Positions 8,682 to 17,177 of a DNA stretch of 64,000 nt are shown in pieces. This stretch comes from Marisediminicola antarctica (GTDB lineage Bacteria > Actinomycetota > Actinomycetes > Actinomycetales > Microbacteriaceae). A program made the position numbers and the translations under genes. The notes below the pieces were generated by a model, which made no database searches, was not told where the DNA came from, and saw only the letters and a list, made by a program, of their open reading frames with translations. The stretch is from positions 558,001 to 622,000 of the forward strand of contig NZ_CP017146.1 in NCBI RefSeq assembly GCF_009930795.1, given 5' to 3'. Position 1 is the stretch's first letter. Each line of letters starts with the position of its first letter.

Positions 8682-11114
8682 ATGCTCGAATCGACTTCGT
8701 CCCCCGCCCGCGCCCACCAGCTGCCAGAGGGGTCCTCCGGCTGGGTGCGGGTGCGGGGCGCCCGGGAGCACAACCTGCGTGGCGTCGACGTCGACATTCC
8801 GCGTGACTGCCTCGTTGTCTTCACGGGCGTCTCGGGGTCGGGAAAGTCGTCGCTCGCGTTCGGCACGGTGTTCGCCGAGGCGCAGCGCCGCTACTTCGAG
8901 TCGGTCGCGCCCTACGCCCGCCGCCTCATCGACCAGGTCGGCGCGCCCGAGATCGACTCGCTCGACGGACTGCCGCCGGCGGTCGCCCTCAAGCAGTCCA
9001 GGGGCGGCACGAGCTCGAGGTCGTCGCTGGGCACCATCAGCTCCCTCTCCGACGTGCTGCGGCTGCTGTTCAGCCGGGCGGGGAGTTACCCGGCCGGGGC
9101 CGCCCACCTGCCGGCCGCCGCCTTCTCGCCGAACACGGTCGTGGGCGCCTGCCCGACCTGCCATGGCCTCGGCGTCGGGCGCAGCACGACCGAGGAGCTG
9201 CTCGTGCCGGACCCGACGCTCTCGATCAACGACGGCGCCATTGCCGTGTGGGCGAGCCGGGGCTGGCAGGGCGTCAATTTTCGGCGCATCGCGAGCGAGC
9301 TCGGCTACGACATCGACCTCCCGTTCCAGGAGTTCTCCCGGGAGGACCGCGACTGGCTGCTCTTCAGTGATGAGGAGCCGACAGTGCGCGTCAACGTGCG
9401 CGAGGGCGGTAACGACCGGCCGTACAACGGCACCTGGTACTCCGCCCGCAACTACCTGATGCGCAACTACGCGAAGACCGAGTCGGAGTCGCAGCGCCAG
9501 CGGCTCGAGCCGTACATCGTGGTCGGTGCATGCCCCACATGCAACGGCAAGCGGCTCGGTCAGGCGGCCCTCTCGGTCACCTTCGGCGGATTCGACATCT
9601 CCGAACTCGCCCGGATGCCGCTCTCCCGACTGTGCGAGGTGCTCGATGCCGGACTGGATGCGCAGTCCCACGGCGTCGACGAGCACGGCGCGCCCGCAGC
9701 ATCCGCCGCCCGCGCGCTCGTCAAGGACCTCGGCGTGCGGGTCGAGGCGATCGTGCGCCTCGGCCTCGGCTACCTGTCGATGGACCGGTCGAGCGTCAAC
9801 CTGTCGCCGGGCGAGCTTCAGCGCATCCGCCTCGCCAGCCAGCTGCGGTCCGGGCTCTTCGGGGTGCTCTACGTGATGGACGAGCCGTCGGCGGGACTGC
9901 ACCCGGCCGATGCCGCGGCGCTCTACGAGGCTCTGCAGCAGCTCATCTCCGCGGGCAACTCCCTCTTCGTGGTCGAGCACGACCTCGACATCGCCCGCCG
10001 CGCCGACTGGCTCGTCGACGTCGGCCCGCGGGCCGGCAGCGAGGGCGGGCGCGTGGTGCACAGCGGACCGCCGCACGCTCTCGAGCACGTGACGGACTCC
10101 GTCACCGCCGGGTTCATGTTCCCCGCCGACGGGCCCCGCCGGCACGAGGCGCGCACGGCCCAGTCGTGGCGGCACTTCGCCGACCTCTCCCGCAACAACC
10201 TGCAGAACGTCTCGGTCGACATCCCGATGGGCGTGATGACGACCATCACGGGGGTCTCCGGGTCGGGGAAGACGTCGATGCTGGCCGACATCATCGAGCG
10301 CGTCGACGCTCAGAACGACGTGGAGAACACCCCCCAGCGAATCATCTCGATCGACCAGAAGCCGATCGGGCGCTCGCCGCGGTCGAACCTCGCGACCTAC
10401 ACCGGGCTGTTCGACACCGTGCGCCAGCTGTTCGCGAAAACGGCTGAGGCCGAGCAGCGCGGCTTCACCGCCAGCCGCTTCTCGTTCAACGTCGACGGCG
10501 GGCGCTGCCCGACCTGCAAGGGCGAAGGGTTCATCAGCATCGAGCTCGTCTTCATGCCGGACAATTACTCGCCGTGCCCGACCTGCGAGGGATCCCGCTA
10601 CAACCCGGAGACCCTCGAGGTGCGGTTCGAGGGGGCAAACATCGCGGAGGTGCTCGGCATGACGGTCGAGGATGCGCGGGAGTTCTTCGCAGCGGTGCCC
10701 CCGGTGCGCCGCGCCCTCGACGCCCTGACCGACGTCGGTCTTGAGTACCTGACCCTCGGGCAGCCAGCCACCGAGCTGTCCGGGGGAGAGGCTCAGCGCA
10801 TCAAACTCGCAACCGAATTGCAACGACCGACCCGCACCGGCACGATCTTCGTGCTCGACGAGCCCACCGGCGGGCTGCATCCGGCCAATGTGCGCTACCT
10901 GGTCGAGGTGTTCGAGTCGCTCACGGCCACCGGCAACACCGTCATCGCGGTCGAGCACAACATGGACGTCGTCGCGGCCTCCGACTGGGTCATCGAGCTC
11001 GGGCCGGCCGGCGGCGACCGCGGGGGCAGGGTCGTCGCCGCGGCCACCCCTGCCGACCTCCTGCACCACCCGGACAGTGTGACCGCGCCCTACCTCGCGC
11101 GGGCCACCGGCTGA
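8682..11114 (+). CDS. UvrA-like excinuclease ABC subunit A paralogue (class II, short)
   Basis: A double ABC-ATPase DNA-damage protein of 810 residues, against about 950-1000 for housekeeping UvrA. Motifs in order are Walker A GVSGSGKSSLAF (about residue 50), zinc-type CPTCHG and CPTCNG, signature LSPGELQRIRLASQL, Walker B VMDEPSAGLHP, the second Walker A GVSGSGKTSM, CPTCKGEG and CPTCEGSRY, LSGGEAQRIKLATEL and VLDEPTGGLHP. The shortfall lies after the first Walker A, where UvrB binds in UvrA1, so this resembles UvrA2/DrrC-type paralogues linked to drug or DNA-adduct tolerance. The ATG at 8682 is chosen from family alignment and the -10 spacing. Both ATPase sites look intact. Confidence 0.85.
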   Translation: MLESTSSPARAHQLPEGSSGWVRVRGAREHNLRGVDVDIPRDCLVVFTGVSGSGKSSLAFGTVFAEAQRRYFESVAPYARRLIDQVGAPEIDSLDGLPPAVALKQSRGGTSSRSSLGTISSLSDVLRLLFSRAGSYPAGAAHLPAAAFSPNTVVGACPTCHGLGVGRSTTEELLVPDPTLSINDGAIAVWASRGWQGVNFRRIASELGYDIDLPFQEFSREDRDWLLFSDEEPTVRVNVREGGNDRPYNGTWYSARNYLMRNYAKTESESQRQRLEPYIVVGACPTCNGKRLGQAALSVTFGGFDISELARMPLSRLCEVLDAGLDAQSHGVDEHGAPAASAARALVKDLGVRVEAIVRLGLGYLSMDRSSVNLSPGELQRIRLASQLRSGLFGVLYVMDEPSAGLHPADAAALYEALQQLISAGNSLFVVEHDLDIARRADWLVDVGPRAGSEGGRVVHSGPPHALEHVTDSVTAGFMFPADGPRRHEARTAQSWRHFADLSRNNLQNVSVDIPMGVMTTITGVSGSGKTSMLADIIERVDAQNDVENTPQRIISIDQKPIGRSPRSNLATYTGLFDTVRQLFAKTAEAEQRGFTASRFSFNVDGGRCPTCKGEGFISIELVFMPDNYSPCPTCEGSRYNPETLEVRFEGANIAEVLGMTVEDAREFFAAVPPVRRALDALTDVGLEYLTLGQPATELSGGEAQRIKLATELQRPTRTGTIFVLDEPTGGLHPANVRYLVEVFESLTATGNTVIAVEHNMDVVAASDWVIELGPAGGDRGGRVVAAATPADLLHHPDSVTAPYLARATG

Positions 11115-11136
11115 CCGCCGCGCCTGCGCTCACCGC

Positions 11137-11440
11137 TGTCATTATTCAGGACCTACGGCCGGGGGTGGTTGTCATTATTCAGGAGTCTGGCCCGGGGGTG
11201 GCTGTCATTATTCAGGAGTCTGGCCCGGGGGTGGCTGTCATGATTCAGGAGTCTGGCGACAGAAGGCAGCCTTTTCAGCCCGGTAACTGCCACATTGGCC
11301 ACATCCGCCGCTTTGGCCCCGGCTGGTCCTGAACGATGAACCGAGCTGGCACCCAGAACTCCTGAATGATGGATGCCGTCTGCTGCACTTTCTCCTGAAT
11401 GATGGATGCTGTCTGCTGCAGTAACTCCTGAATGATGAAA
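11137..11440. repeat. TTTCATNATTCAGGAGT-family inverted element, locus 1
   Basis: Four direct copies of the core (11139, 11172, 11205 and 11238; the last three are full and exactly 33 bp apart, with a near-identical GC-rich spacer containing GGCCCGGGGGTGG) face four inverted copies (11327, 11358, 11392 and 11424). A unique 74-bp centre separates them. The gap lies between two convergent genes and holds no gene. Left copies carry CATTATT (one CATGATT) and right copies AATGATG, so the two sides differ at the variable base. The function is unknown. Confidence 0.85.
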
Positions 11441-11441
11441 G

Positions 11442-11470
11442 CAACCAGCAACCAGCAACCAGCAACCAGC
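11442..11470. repeat. 7-bp tandem repeat CAACCAG, four copies
   Basis: Four perfect CAACCAG units sit directly between the last inverted core of the preceding element and the 3' end of the minus-strand epimerase gene, whose stop codon is 7 bp further. Confidence 0.85.
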
Positions 11471-11476
11471 CACCGG

Positions 11477-12475
11477 CTACTGGCTGAAGGCGGCGTCGAA
11501 CGACGACGTCGGCGGCTCGAAGTCGAACGACTTCAGGAAGGCGAGAGCCTCCGGGGCGCCGCGCAGCCGGTCCATCCCGGCATCCTCCCACTCGACCGAG
11601 ATCGGTCCGGTGTAGCCGATCGCGGTGAGCGCGCGAAAGCTCTCCTCCCACGGCACATCGCCGCGACCGGCCGAGACGAAGTCCCAGCCGCGCCGCGGGT
11701 CGCCCCAGGGCAGGTGCGACGACAGGATGCCGTTGCGTCCGCCGCCTATCCGCATCTTCGTGTCCTTGCAGTCGACGTGGTAGATGCGGTCGGCGAAGTC
11801 GGAGATGAACGCTACCGGGTCGACCTGCTGCCACATGAAGTGGCTCGGGTCCCAGTTGAGCCCGAATGCCGGACGGTGCCCGATCGCCTCGAGTGTGCGC
11901 ACGGTGGACCAGTAGTCGTAGGCGATCTCCGAGGGGTGCACCTCGTGCGCGAACCGCACGCCGCACTCGTCGAAGACGTCGAGGATCGGGTTCCACCGGT
12001 CGGCGAAGTCCTGGTAGCCGGCCTCGATCATCGTCGCCGGTACGGGCGGGAACATCGCGACGTACTGCCAGATCGACGACCCGGTGAAGCCGACGACCGT
12101 GTCGACACCGAGCCGCTTCGCGAGCCTGGCGGTGAGCTTCATCTCCTCGGCCGCGCGCTCGCGCACGCCATCCGGGTTGCCGTCGCCCCAGACTCGCGGG
12201 CCGACGATCGACTGGTGGCGGAAGTCGATGGGGTCGTCGCAGACGGCCTGCCCGGTGAGGTGGTTCGAGATCGCCCACACCTTGAGGTTGTTGCGCTCGA
12301 GGATGTCGAGCTTGCCTTGGATGTAGTCGTCGTCGTCCCAGCGCGAGGCATCGAGGTGGTCGCCCGACACGGCGATCTCGAGCCCGTCGTAGCCCCACTG
12401 GCCAGCCAGCTCGGCGACCTTCTCGAACGGGAGGTCGGCCCATTGGCCGGTGAAGAGGGTGAAGTTGCGAGGCAT
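11477..12475 (-). CDS. sugar phosphate isomerase/epimerase (TIM barrel)
   Basis: A 332-residue xylose-isomerase-like TIM-barrel protein (AP_endonuc_2 fold), a group that isomerises or epimerises sugars and inosose derivatives with a divalent metal. Likely metal ligands are visible in FAHEVHPSE, GLNWDPSHF, HVDCKD and SVEWED, the usual Glu-Asp-His-Glu pattern. It is the last gene of a four-gene minus-strand operon with two Gfo/Idh/MocA dehydrogenases and a second TIM-barrel protein, 12 bp from the previous gene. The pairing suggests oxidation and epimerisation of a cyclitol or sugar; the true substrate is unknown. Confidence 0.8.
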   Translation of the reverse strand: MPRNFTLFTGQWADLPFEKVAELAGQWGYDGLEIAVSGDHLDASRWDDDDYIQGKLDILERNNLKVWAISNHLTGQAVCDDPIDFRHQSIVGPRVWGDGNPDGVRERAAEEMKLTARLAKRLGVDTVVGFTGSSIWQYVAMFPPVPATMIEAGYQDFADRWNPILDVFDECGVRFAHEVHPSEIAYDYWSTVRTLEAIGHRPAFGLNWDPSHFMWQQVDPVAFISDFADRIYHVDCKDTKMRIGGGRNGILSSHLPWGDPRRGWDFVSAGRGDVPWEESFRALTAIGYTGPISVEWEDAGMDRLRGAPEALAFLKSFDFEPPTSSFDAAFSQ

Positions 12476-12487
12476 GGAACGATTCTC

Positions 12488-13657
12488 CTAAATGGTGGTG
12501 GACGCGGCGAGGTCGACCCGGACACCGCGGGCGGCGGCGCTCTGTTCGACGGCGGCGAGCACCCGCTGCACAGTGAGGCCGTCGGCAAACGACGGCGAGG
12601 GCGCGGAGCCCTCCGCGATCGCCACGAGGAAGTCACGGATCTGATGGGTGTGGCTGTGCTCCCAGCCGAGCACGTGGCCGGCCGGCCACCAGGACCCGGC
12701 ATACGGATGCTCGGGCTCCGTGACGAGGATGCGCCGCCAGCCCTGCGTCTCGGCGCTGTCGCCCGCGTCGAAAAGATTCAGCTCGTTGAGCCGCTCGAGG
12801 TCGAAGGTGAGGCTGCCGCGGCTGCCGTACACCTCGATTCGCAGGGCATTCTTCGCGCCGAGCGCGACACGCGACACCTCCACGGAGGCGATCGCGCCGG
12901 CGCCCACGGGGCCGCCGGTCAGTCCGAGGGTGGCCCAGGCGGCGTCGTCCACCGTGACCGGTTCGTCGCCCGATGGCCCCGGCCGCGAGTCGACGAAGGT
13001 GTGCAGCCGGCCGGAGGCGTCGCTCACCGAGGCACCCTCGCCGAGCAGGAAGTGGATCTGGTCGATCGCGTGCGAGGCGATATCGCCGAGCGCGCCGGAA
13101 CCGGCCGTCTCGGCGCGCAGGCGCCAGGACATCGGGGCATCGGCATCCGCGAGCCAGTCCTGCAGGTAGCTCGCGCGCACCTGGCGCACCTCACCGAGCC
13201 GCCCGTCGGCGATGAGCTGGCGGGCGAGCGCGAGTGCGGGCACGCGGCGGTAGTTGAACCCGACCATCGAGCGGATGCCGCGCTCGGCGGCGGCGCTCGC
13301 CGCGGCGACCATCGCCTCGGCCTCGTCGAGGCTGTTCGACAGCGGCTTCTCGACCAGAACGTGCTTGCCGGCGGCGAGGGCCGCGACCGCGATCTCGGCA
13401 TGCAGAGCGCCGGGGGCGCAGATGTCGACGATGTCGATGTCGTCGCGTGCGATCACCGCACGCCAGTCGGTGGAGTGCTCCTGCCAACCGAGCCTCCCGG
13501 CCGCCGCGGCGACCTGCTGCTCGTTCCGTCCGACCAGCACGCGGCGCTCGACCGCAGGCACGTCGAAGATGGCCCCGACGTTGCGCCAGGCGTGCGAGTG
13601 CGCCTTGCCCATGAACTCGTAGCCGATGACGGCCACACCGAGCGGCGTGCTCGTCAC
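12488..13657 (-). CDS. Gfo/Idh/MocA family oxidoreductase (first of two)
   Basis: A 389-residue NAD(P)-dependent sugar or inositol dehydrogenase. The Rossmann fold starts at VAVIGYEFMGKAHSHAW, a Gly-poor variant of the usual GxGxxG, and the family motif EKPL follows at about residue 105 (HVLVEKPLSNS); GFNYRRVPA and GDIASHAIDQIHFL form the catalytic part of the C-terminal alpha/beta domain, with the histidine in ASHAIDQ. Its start overlaps the previous gene by 4 bp. Two paralogues in tandem suggest successive or reciprocal oxidation steps on one substrate. Confidence 0.85.
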   Translation of the reverse strand: MTSTPLGVAVIGYEFMGKAHSHAWRNVGAIFDVPAVERRVLVGRNEQQVAAAAGRLGWQEHSTDWRAVIARDDIDIVDICAPGALHAEIAVAALAAGKHVLVEKPLSNSLDEAEAMVAAASAAAERGIRSMVGFNYRRVPALALARQLIADGRLGEVRQVRASYLQDWLADADAPMSWRLRAETAGSGALGDIASHAIDQIHFLLGEGASVSDASGRLHTFVDSRPGPSGDEPVTVDDAAWATLGLTGGPVGAGAIASVEVSRVALGAKNALRIEVYGSRGSLTFDLERLNELNLFDAGDSAETQGWRRILVTEPEHPYAGSWWPAGHVLGWEHSHTHQIRDFLVAIAEGSAPSPSFADGLTVQRVLAAVEQSAAARGVRVDLAASTTI

Positions 13658-14784
13658 GCGACAGACCCGACGGCACCGGACAGCGTCGAGGCGGTGGGGT
13701 CCCAGTCCTCGGGCAGGGCAGGGACCGCGTCGATGCGGCTCGCGACGTCGACGAACGCGCCCGTCTCGATCGATTCGGACACGGCGAGCATGGTGTCGAG
13801 CACGTGGAAGGCGAGCTCGCCCTGTGCGCGGTGCGGGCGTCCCTCACGAATGGCGCGCGCCATCTCGAGCACGCCGACGCCGCGGCCGGCGGTCGACCCG
13901 GTGGCCGGGGCGGTCGTCCACTCTGCGTCGCCGGCCCGCCGGATGCGCAGGTCGCCGTCGAAGTGGTTCGGGTCGGGCAGCGAAAGGGTCGCCTCGGTGC
14001 CGGTGATCTCGACGAAACCCATCCGGGTCAGCGGCGACTCGAAGCTGAAGGTGCTCTGCGCGGACTGGCCACTCGCGAATTGCACGAGCGCGCCGACCGA
14101 GGTTGGCACGGTGACGTCGAAGTCCTCGCCGGACTTCGGCCCCGTCGCGATCGTGCGGGTGGACCGGGATTGCGAGCCGATCCCGGCGACGCGGCTGACC
14201 GAGCCGAACGTCTGGGCGAGGGCCGTGAAGTAGTACGGGCCCATATCGAACAGCGGTCCGGCGCCGTCCTGGTAGAGGAAGGCGGGGTTGGGATGCCACG
14301 CCTCCGGCCCGGACGCCTGGAACATCGTGATCCCGGTGAGCGGGGTGCCGATATCGCCGCGCTCGATCATCCGGCGGGCGGACTGCAGGCCGGCGCCGAG
14401 GAACGTGTCGGGCGCGCAGCCGAGGCGCAGGCCCGCGGCGGATGCTTCGGCGAGCAGCATCCGTCCACTCTCGCGGTCGAGCGAGAACGGCTTCTCGCTC
14501 CACACGTGCTTGCCGGCACGCACGGCGGCGAGGGCGACCTCGACGTGGGCGGACGGAATGGTGAGGTTGATGACGATCTCGACGTCGGGGTGGTCGAGGG
14601 CCGCGGCGATGCCGCCGTGCACCGGGATGCCGTACTCGGCGGCGCGGGTGGCCGCAGCCTGTTCGAAGAGGTCGGCGATGACGTGCACCGTGACATCGGG
14701 AAAGCTCGTGAGGTTGTCGAGGTACTGCGTGCTGATGACGCCGGCGCCGATGAGGGCGACGCCGACGGGCCCGGTGCGGCTCAT
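13654..14784 (-). CDS. Gfo/Idh/MocA family oxidoreductase (second of two)
   Basis: A 376-residue dehydrogenase of the same family as its neighbour but clearly divergent. It has the nucleotide site VALIGAGVISTQYLDN, the motif EKPF (HVWSEKPFSLDRE) and a C-terminal domain with LFDMGPYYFTAL, where the usual catalytic histidine of (D/H)xxxHxxD is not obvious (MGPYY), a difference worth noting for activity. It overlaps both neighbours by 4 bp, so all four genes of the operon are translationally coupled or nearly so. Confidence 0.83.
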   Translation of the reverse strand: MSRTGPVGVALIGAGVISTQYLDNLTSFPDVTVHVIADLFEQAAATRAAEYGIPVHGGIAAALDHPDVEIVINLTIPSAHVEVALAAVRAGKHVWSEKPFSLDRESGRMLLAEASAAGLRLGCAPDTFLGAGLQSARRMIERGDIGTPLTGITMFQASGPEAWHPNPAFLYQDGAGPLFDMGPYYFTALAQTFGSVSRVAGIGSQSRSTRTIATGPKSGEDFDVTVPTSVGALVQFASGQSAQSTFSFESPLTRMGFVEITGTEATLSLPDPNHFDGDLRIRRAGDAEWTTAPATGSTAGRGVGVLEMARAIREGRPHRAQGELAFHVLDTMLAVSESIETGAFVDVASRIDAVPALPEDWDPTASTLSGAVGSVA

Positions 14785-15554
14785 GCGCTGACCGCGCTGA
14801 CCGCGCTGGTGCCGCGCTCGGCCGTGAGGAACGCGAGGCTCTCGGCGAGCCCCTCGAAGATGTCGCCGGCGTAGGCGTCGAACTCGACGACTCCGACTTC
14901 GAGGGCGGATGCCGCGGCGATGACCTCGCAGATGGCGATGTTTCCCTGGCCGGCGGGCAGCTGGGCATCCTTGTCCATGCTCACCGGGCCGTCCTTGATG
15001 TGAATGAAGCGCACGCGGTCTCCGAGACGGGCGAGTAGCGCGACCGGGTCCTCGCCGCCCACGGCCGCCCAGTAGGTGTCGACCTCGAGCACGACGGCGG
15101 GGTCGAGGTGCTCGGCGAGTACTTCGAGGCCGGTGCGGCCGTCGAAGCGGGCCTCGATCTCGAACTGGTGGTTGTGGTAGCCGACCCGGATGCCGTACTC
15201 GGCCCCGACCTTGGCGGCGGCGCCCAGCGCGACGGCCGTCGCCGCGATGTCTTCGACGCTCGTCCAGTTCTCGGCCGGGTGGTGGGGGTCGATGACGGTG
15301 CCGATTCCGAGGTCGCGGGCGGCGGCGAAGATGGCGTGCTGGTCGCCGGTCAGCAGCGGCGCGTGACCGGAGGGAGCCGTGAGGTGGTTGGCGCGGAGCG
15401 CGGCTCCAAGCTCCGTCGCGGTGGCGACGAAGTTGTAGGGCTCGACCCGGGTGAATCCGATCGTTGCGATTCTCGCGATGGTGCCGGCGAGGTCGACCTC
15501 AAGCGCGTCGCGCACCGAGTAGAGCTGCACGGAATAAGCCTGGGGGTCTGACAC
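14781..15554 (-). CDS. sugar phosphate isomerase/epimerase (IolE/IolI-like TIM barrel)
   Basis: A 257-residue TIM-barrel epimerase or isomerase, first gene of the catabolic operon. Probable metal-binding strands are VGYHNHQFEIE, VLEVDTYW, RFIHIKDG and VVEFDAY. The start is GTG 15554, with an AAGGAG ribosome site 8 nt upstream, rather than the longer frame to 15608. The operon is divergent from a ROK regulator 148 bp away, the arrangement of a locally controlled sugar catabolic cluster; no transporter gene is present nearby. Confidence 0.8.
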   Translation of the reverse strand: MSDPQAYSVQLYSVRDALEVDLAGTIARIATIGFTRVEPYNFVATATELGAALRANHLTAPSGHAPLLTGDQHAIFAAARDLGIGTVIDPHHPAENWTSVEDIAATAVALGAAAKVGAEYGIRVGYHNHQFEIEARFDGRTGLEVLAEHLDPAVVLEVDTYWAAVGGEDPVALLARLGDRVRFIHIKDGPVSMDKDAQLPAGQGNIAICEVIAAASALEVGVVEFDAYAGDIFEGLAESLAFLTAERGTSAVSAVSA

Positions 15555-15570
15555 GGGGATTCTCCTTGAT

Positions 15571-15584
15571 GCACGTCGATGTGC
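15571..15584. promoter_or_regulatory. possible ROK operator, imperfect palindrome
   Basis: GCACGTCGATGTGC is a 12/14 palindrome just upstream of the ribosome site of the sugar operon, in the region divergent to the ROK regulator. Its position fits an operator, but a 14-bp imperfect palindrome is weak evidence in GC-rich DNA. Confidence 0.3.
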
Positions 15585-15690
15585 CCGACCGTCGCGGGGC
15601 AGCTGCAAGCCTGTGCCTACTTCTGTCGAATGTCAAACAAAAGTCGGGTGTGCTTCGGCATCGAGCCCTCAGTGAGCGCGCAAAAGATGC

Positions 15691-15696
15691 TAGAAC
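15691..15696 (+). promoter_or_regulatory. -10-like TAGAAC of the ROK gene (leaderless)
   Basis: TAGAAC then 6 nt then ATG 15703, with no Shine-Dalgarno sequence. It matches the spacing rule seen elsewhere, but the sixth base is C rather than T. Confidence 0.4.
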
Positions 15697-15702
15697 TGAG
15701 CC

Positions 15703-16896
15703 ATGTCGTCCTTCGCCGCGTCCCCGGCCGCCGTGGGCGGCTCCTCGCGCGCCGGCGACCTCTTCCAACTGCTTCGCGACGGTAGGCCGCGCACCCGCGC
15801 CGAGCTCGCGATCACCACCGGGCTCGCCCGCTCGACCGTCGCCGCGAGAGTGGACCTGTTGCTCGCCTCCGGCCTCGTCGCCGCCGTGGGCGAGGCCGCG
15901 TCGTCGGGTGGCCGGCCGCCGTCGCGCTTCGCGTTCAATCCGGGCGGCCGGGTCGTGGTTGCCGTCGACATCGGCGCCACCCACGGCGTCGTCGCCCTGA
16001 CCGACCTGGCCTGCACGGTCATCGACAGCCACCGCCGCGAGCTCGACATCGCCGCCGGGCCCCGGGTCGTCCTCGACTGGGTCGTCGCCCAGACGCGGGA
16101 GATCCTGTCGGCGAACAGTCGCGCCTTCGGTGATCTCGCGGGAATCGGCATCGGGCTCCCGGGTCCCGTCGAGCACACCTCCGGACGCCCGACGAGCCCG
16201 CCGATCATGCCCGGCTGGGATGGCTTCGACGTCGCCGGCTTCGTGCGCGAGCAGCTCGAGGTGCCGGTGCTCGTCGACAACGACGTGAACATCATGGCGC
16301 TCGGCGAGCAGGCGACTGAGTGGCCGGAGCACGACAACCTGCTGTTCGTGAAGGCCTCGACCGGAATCGGGGCCGGCATCATCAGCAGCGGCCGACTGCA
16401 GCGCGGCGCGGTCGGCGCGGCCGGCGACCTCGGCCACGTGCGGGTACCGCACGCCGAGGAGGTCGTGTGCCGCTGCGGCAACACCGGATGCCTCGAGGCC
16501 GTTGTCGGCGGCCCGGCGATCGCCGCCGGCCTTCGGGATCGCGGGGTGCCGGCATCCACCGTTCGTGATGTCGTCGAGCTCGTCCGCGCCGGTGACCCGG
16601 CGGCGATCGCGGCGGTGCGCCAGGCCGGGCGCGACATCGGCACGGTGCTGGCCACCTGCGTGAACCTGCTCAACCCCTCGATCATCGTGATCGGCGGTGG
16701 GCTGGCGACCGCGGGGGAGCACCTACTGGCCGGCATCCGCGAGGTCGTCTACCAGCGCTCCCTGCCGCTCTCGACGGCTCAGCTGCGGATCGTCGCATCG
16801 CGCGCGACGGATGCTGCGGGTGTGCTCGGCGCCGCGATGATGGTGATTCAGTCCGTGCTGAGTGCCGACGCGGTCGAGCGGCTGCTGTCCGCCTGA
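15703..16896 (+). CDS. ROK family transcriptional regulator
   Basis: A 397-residue sugar-responsive repressor. Residues about 18-75 form a winged helix (RAELAITTGLARSTVAARVDLLLASGLV), followed by a sugar-kinase-like ROK domain with VAVDIGATHGVVAL, GIGIGLPGPVE, VLVDNDVNIMALGE and the zinc motif CRCGNTGCLE. The DNA-binding domain separates it from plain ROK glucokinases. It is divergent from the sugar dehydrogenase/epimerase operon, its most likely target, with the sugar as inducer. Its 3' end is followed after 1 bp by the second TTTCATNATTCAGGAGT element. Confidence 0.9.
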   Translation: MSSFAASPAAVGGSSRAGDLFQLLRDGRPRTRAELAITTGLARSTVAARVDLLLASGLVAAVGEAASSGGRPPSRFAFNPGGRVVVAVDIGATHGVVALTDLACTVIDSHRRELDIAAGPRVVLDWVVAQTREILSANSRAFGDLAGIGIGLPGPVEHTSGRPTSPPIMPGWDGFDVAGFVREQLEVPVLVDNDVNIMALGEQATEWPEHDNLLFVKASTGIGAGIISSGRLQRGAVGAAGDLGHVRVPHAEEVVCRCGNTGCLEAVVGGPAIAAGLRDRGVPASTVRDVVELVRAGDPAAIAAVRQAGRDIGTVLATCVNLLNPSIIVIGGGLATAGEHLLAGIREVVYQRSLPLSTAQLRIVASRATDAAGVLGAAMMVIQSVLSADAVERLLSA

Positions 16897-16897
16897 C

Positions 16898-17103
16898 TTT
16901 CATAATTCAGGAGTGGCTGCTGATTGCGGCTTTCATAATTCAGGAGTCGGTGGCACCCAGAGGGACGGATGCTGCGCGCTCGGCAGCATCCCAGCCAGAA
17001 AAGGTGACTTTCGGCCGCTGACTCCTGAATAATGACAGTCGCCCGGGCCACCGCCTCCTGAATAATGACAGTCGCCCGGGCCGCTGACTCCTGAATAACG
17101 ACA
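16898..17103. repeat. TTTCATNATTCAGGAGT-family inverted element, locus 2
   Basis: Two direct copies (16898-16914 and 16931-16947, both CATAATT, 33 bp apart) and three inverted copies (17021, 17055 and 17087, cores exactly 33 bp apart, with spacer TCGCCCGGGCC) surround a 73-bp centre. Unlike the other loci the flanking genes run in the same direction (ROK and LLM oxidoreductase). The two sides mismatch at the variable base (CATAATT against AATAATG). Confidence 0.85.
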
Positions 17104-17177
17104 GCGGCGGGCCGGAGTGTGACGCCGTGTTGCGGCCGGCCGCACGCGAAACCGCGACGGGGCGCACCATGGAATGT

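Noticed and set aside
8355-11069. Minus-strand open frame of 904 codons opposite the uvrA-like gene
   Set aside because: Antisense to a gene with complete ATPase motifs; composition and lack of motifs mark it as a GC-shadow.
11137-11440. CRISPR-like array (regular 33-bp repeats)
   Set aside because: Spacers are nearly identical to each other rather than unique, copies occur in both orientations, and no cas gene is present anywhere in the window.
11432-14233. Plus-strand open frame of 933 codons antisense to the sugar operon
   Set aside because: It lies opposite well-supported genes, is very rich in Arg, Gly and Asp, has no family motif or ribosome site, and is explained by high third-position GC of the real genes.
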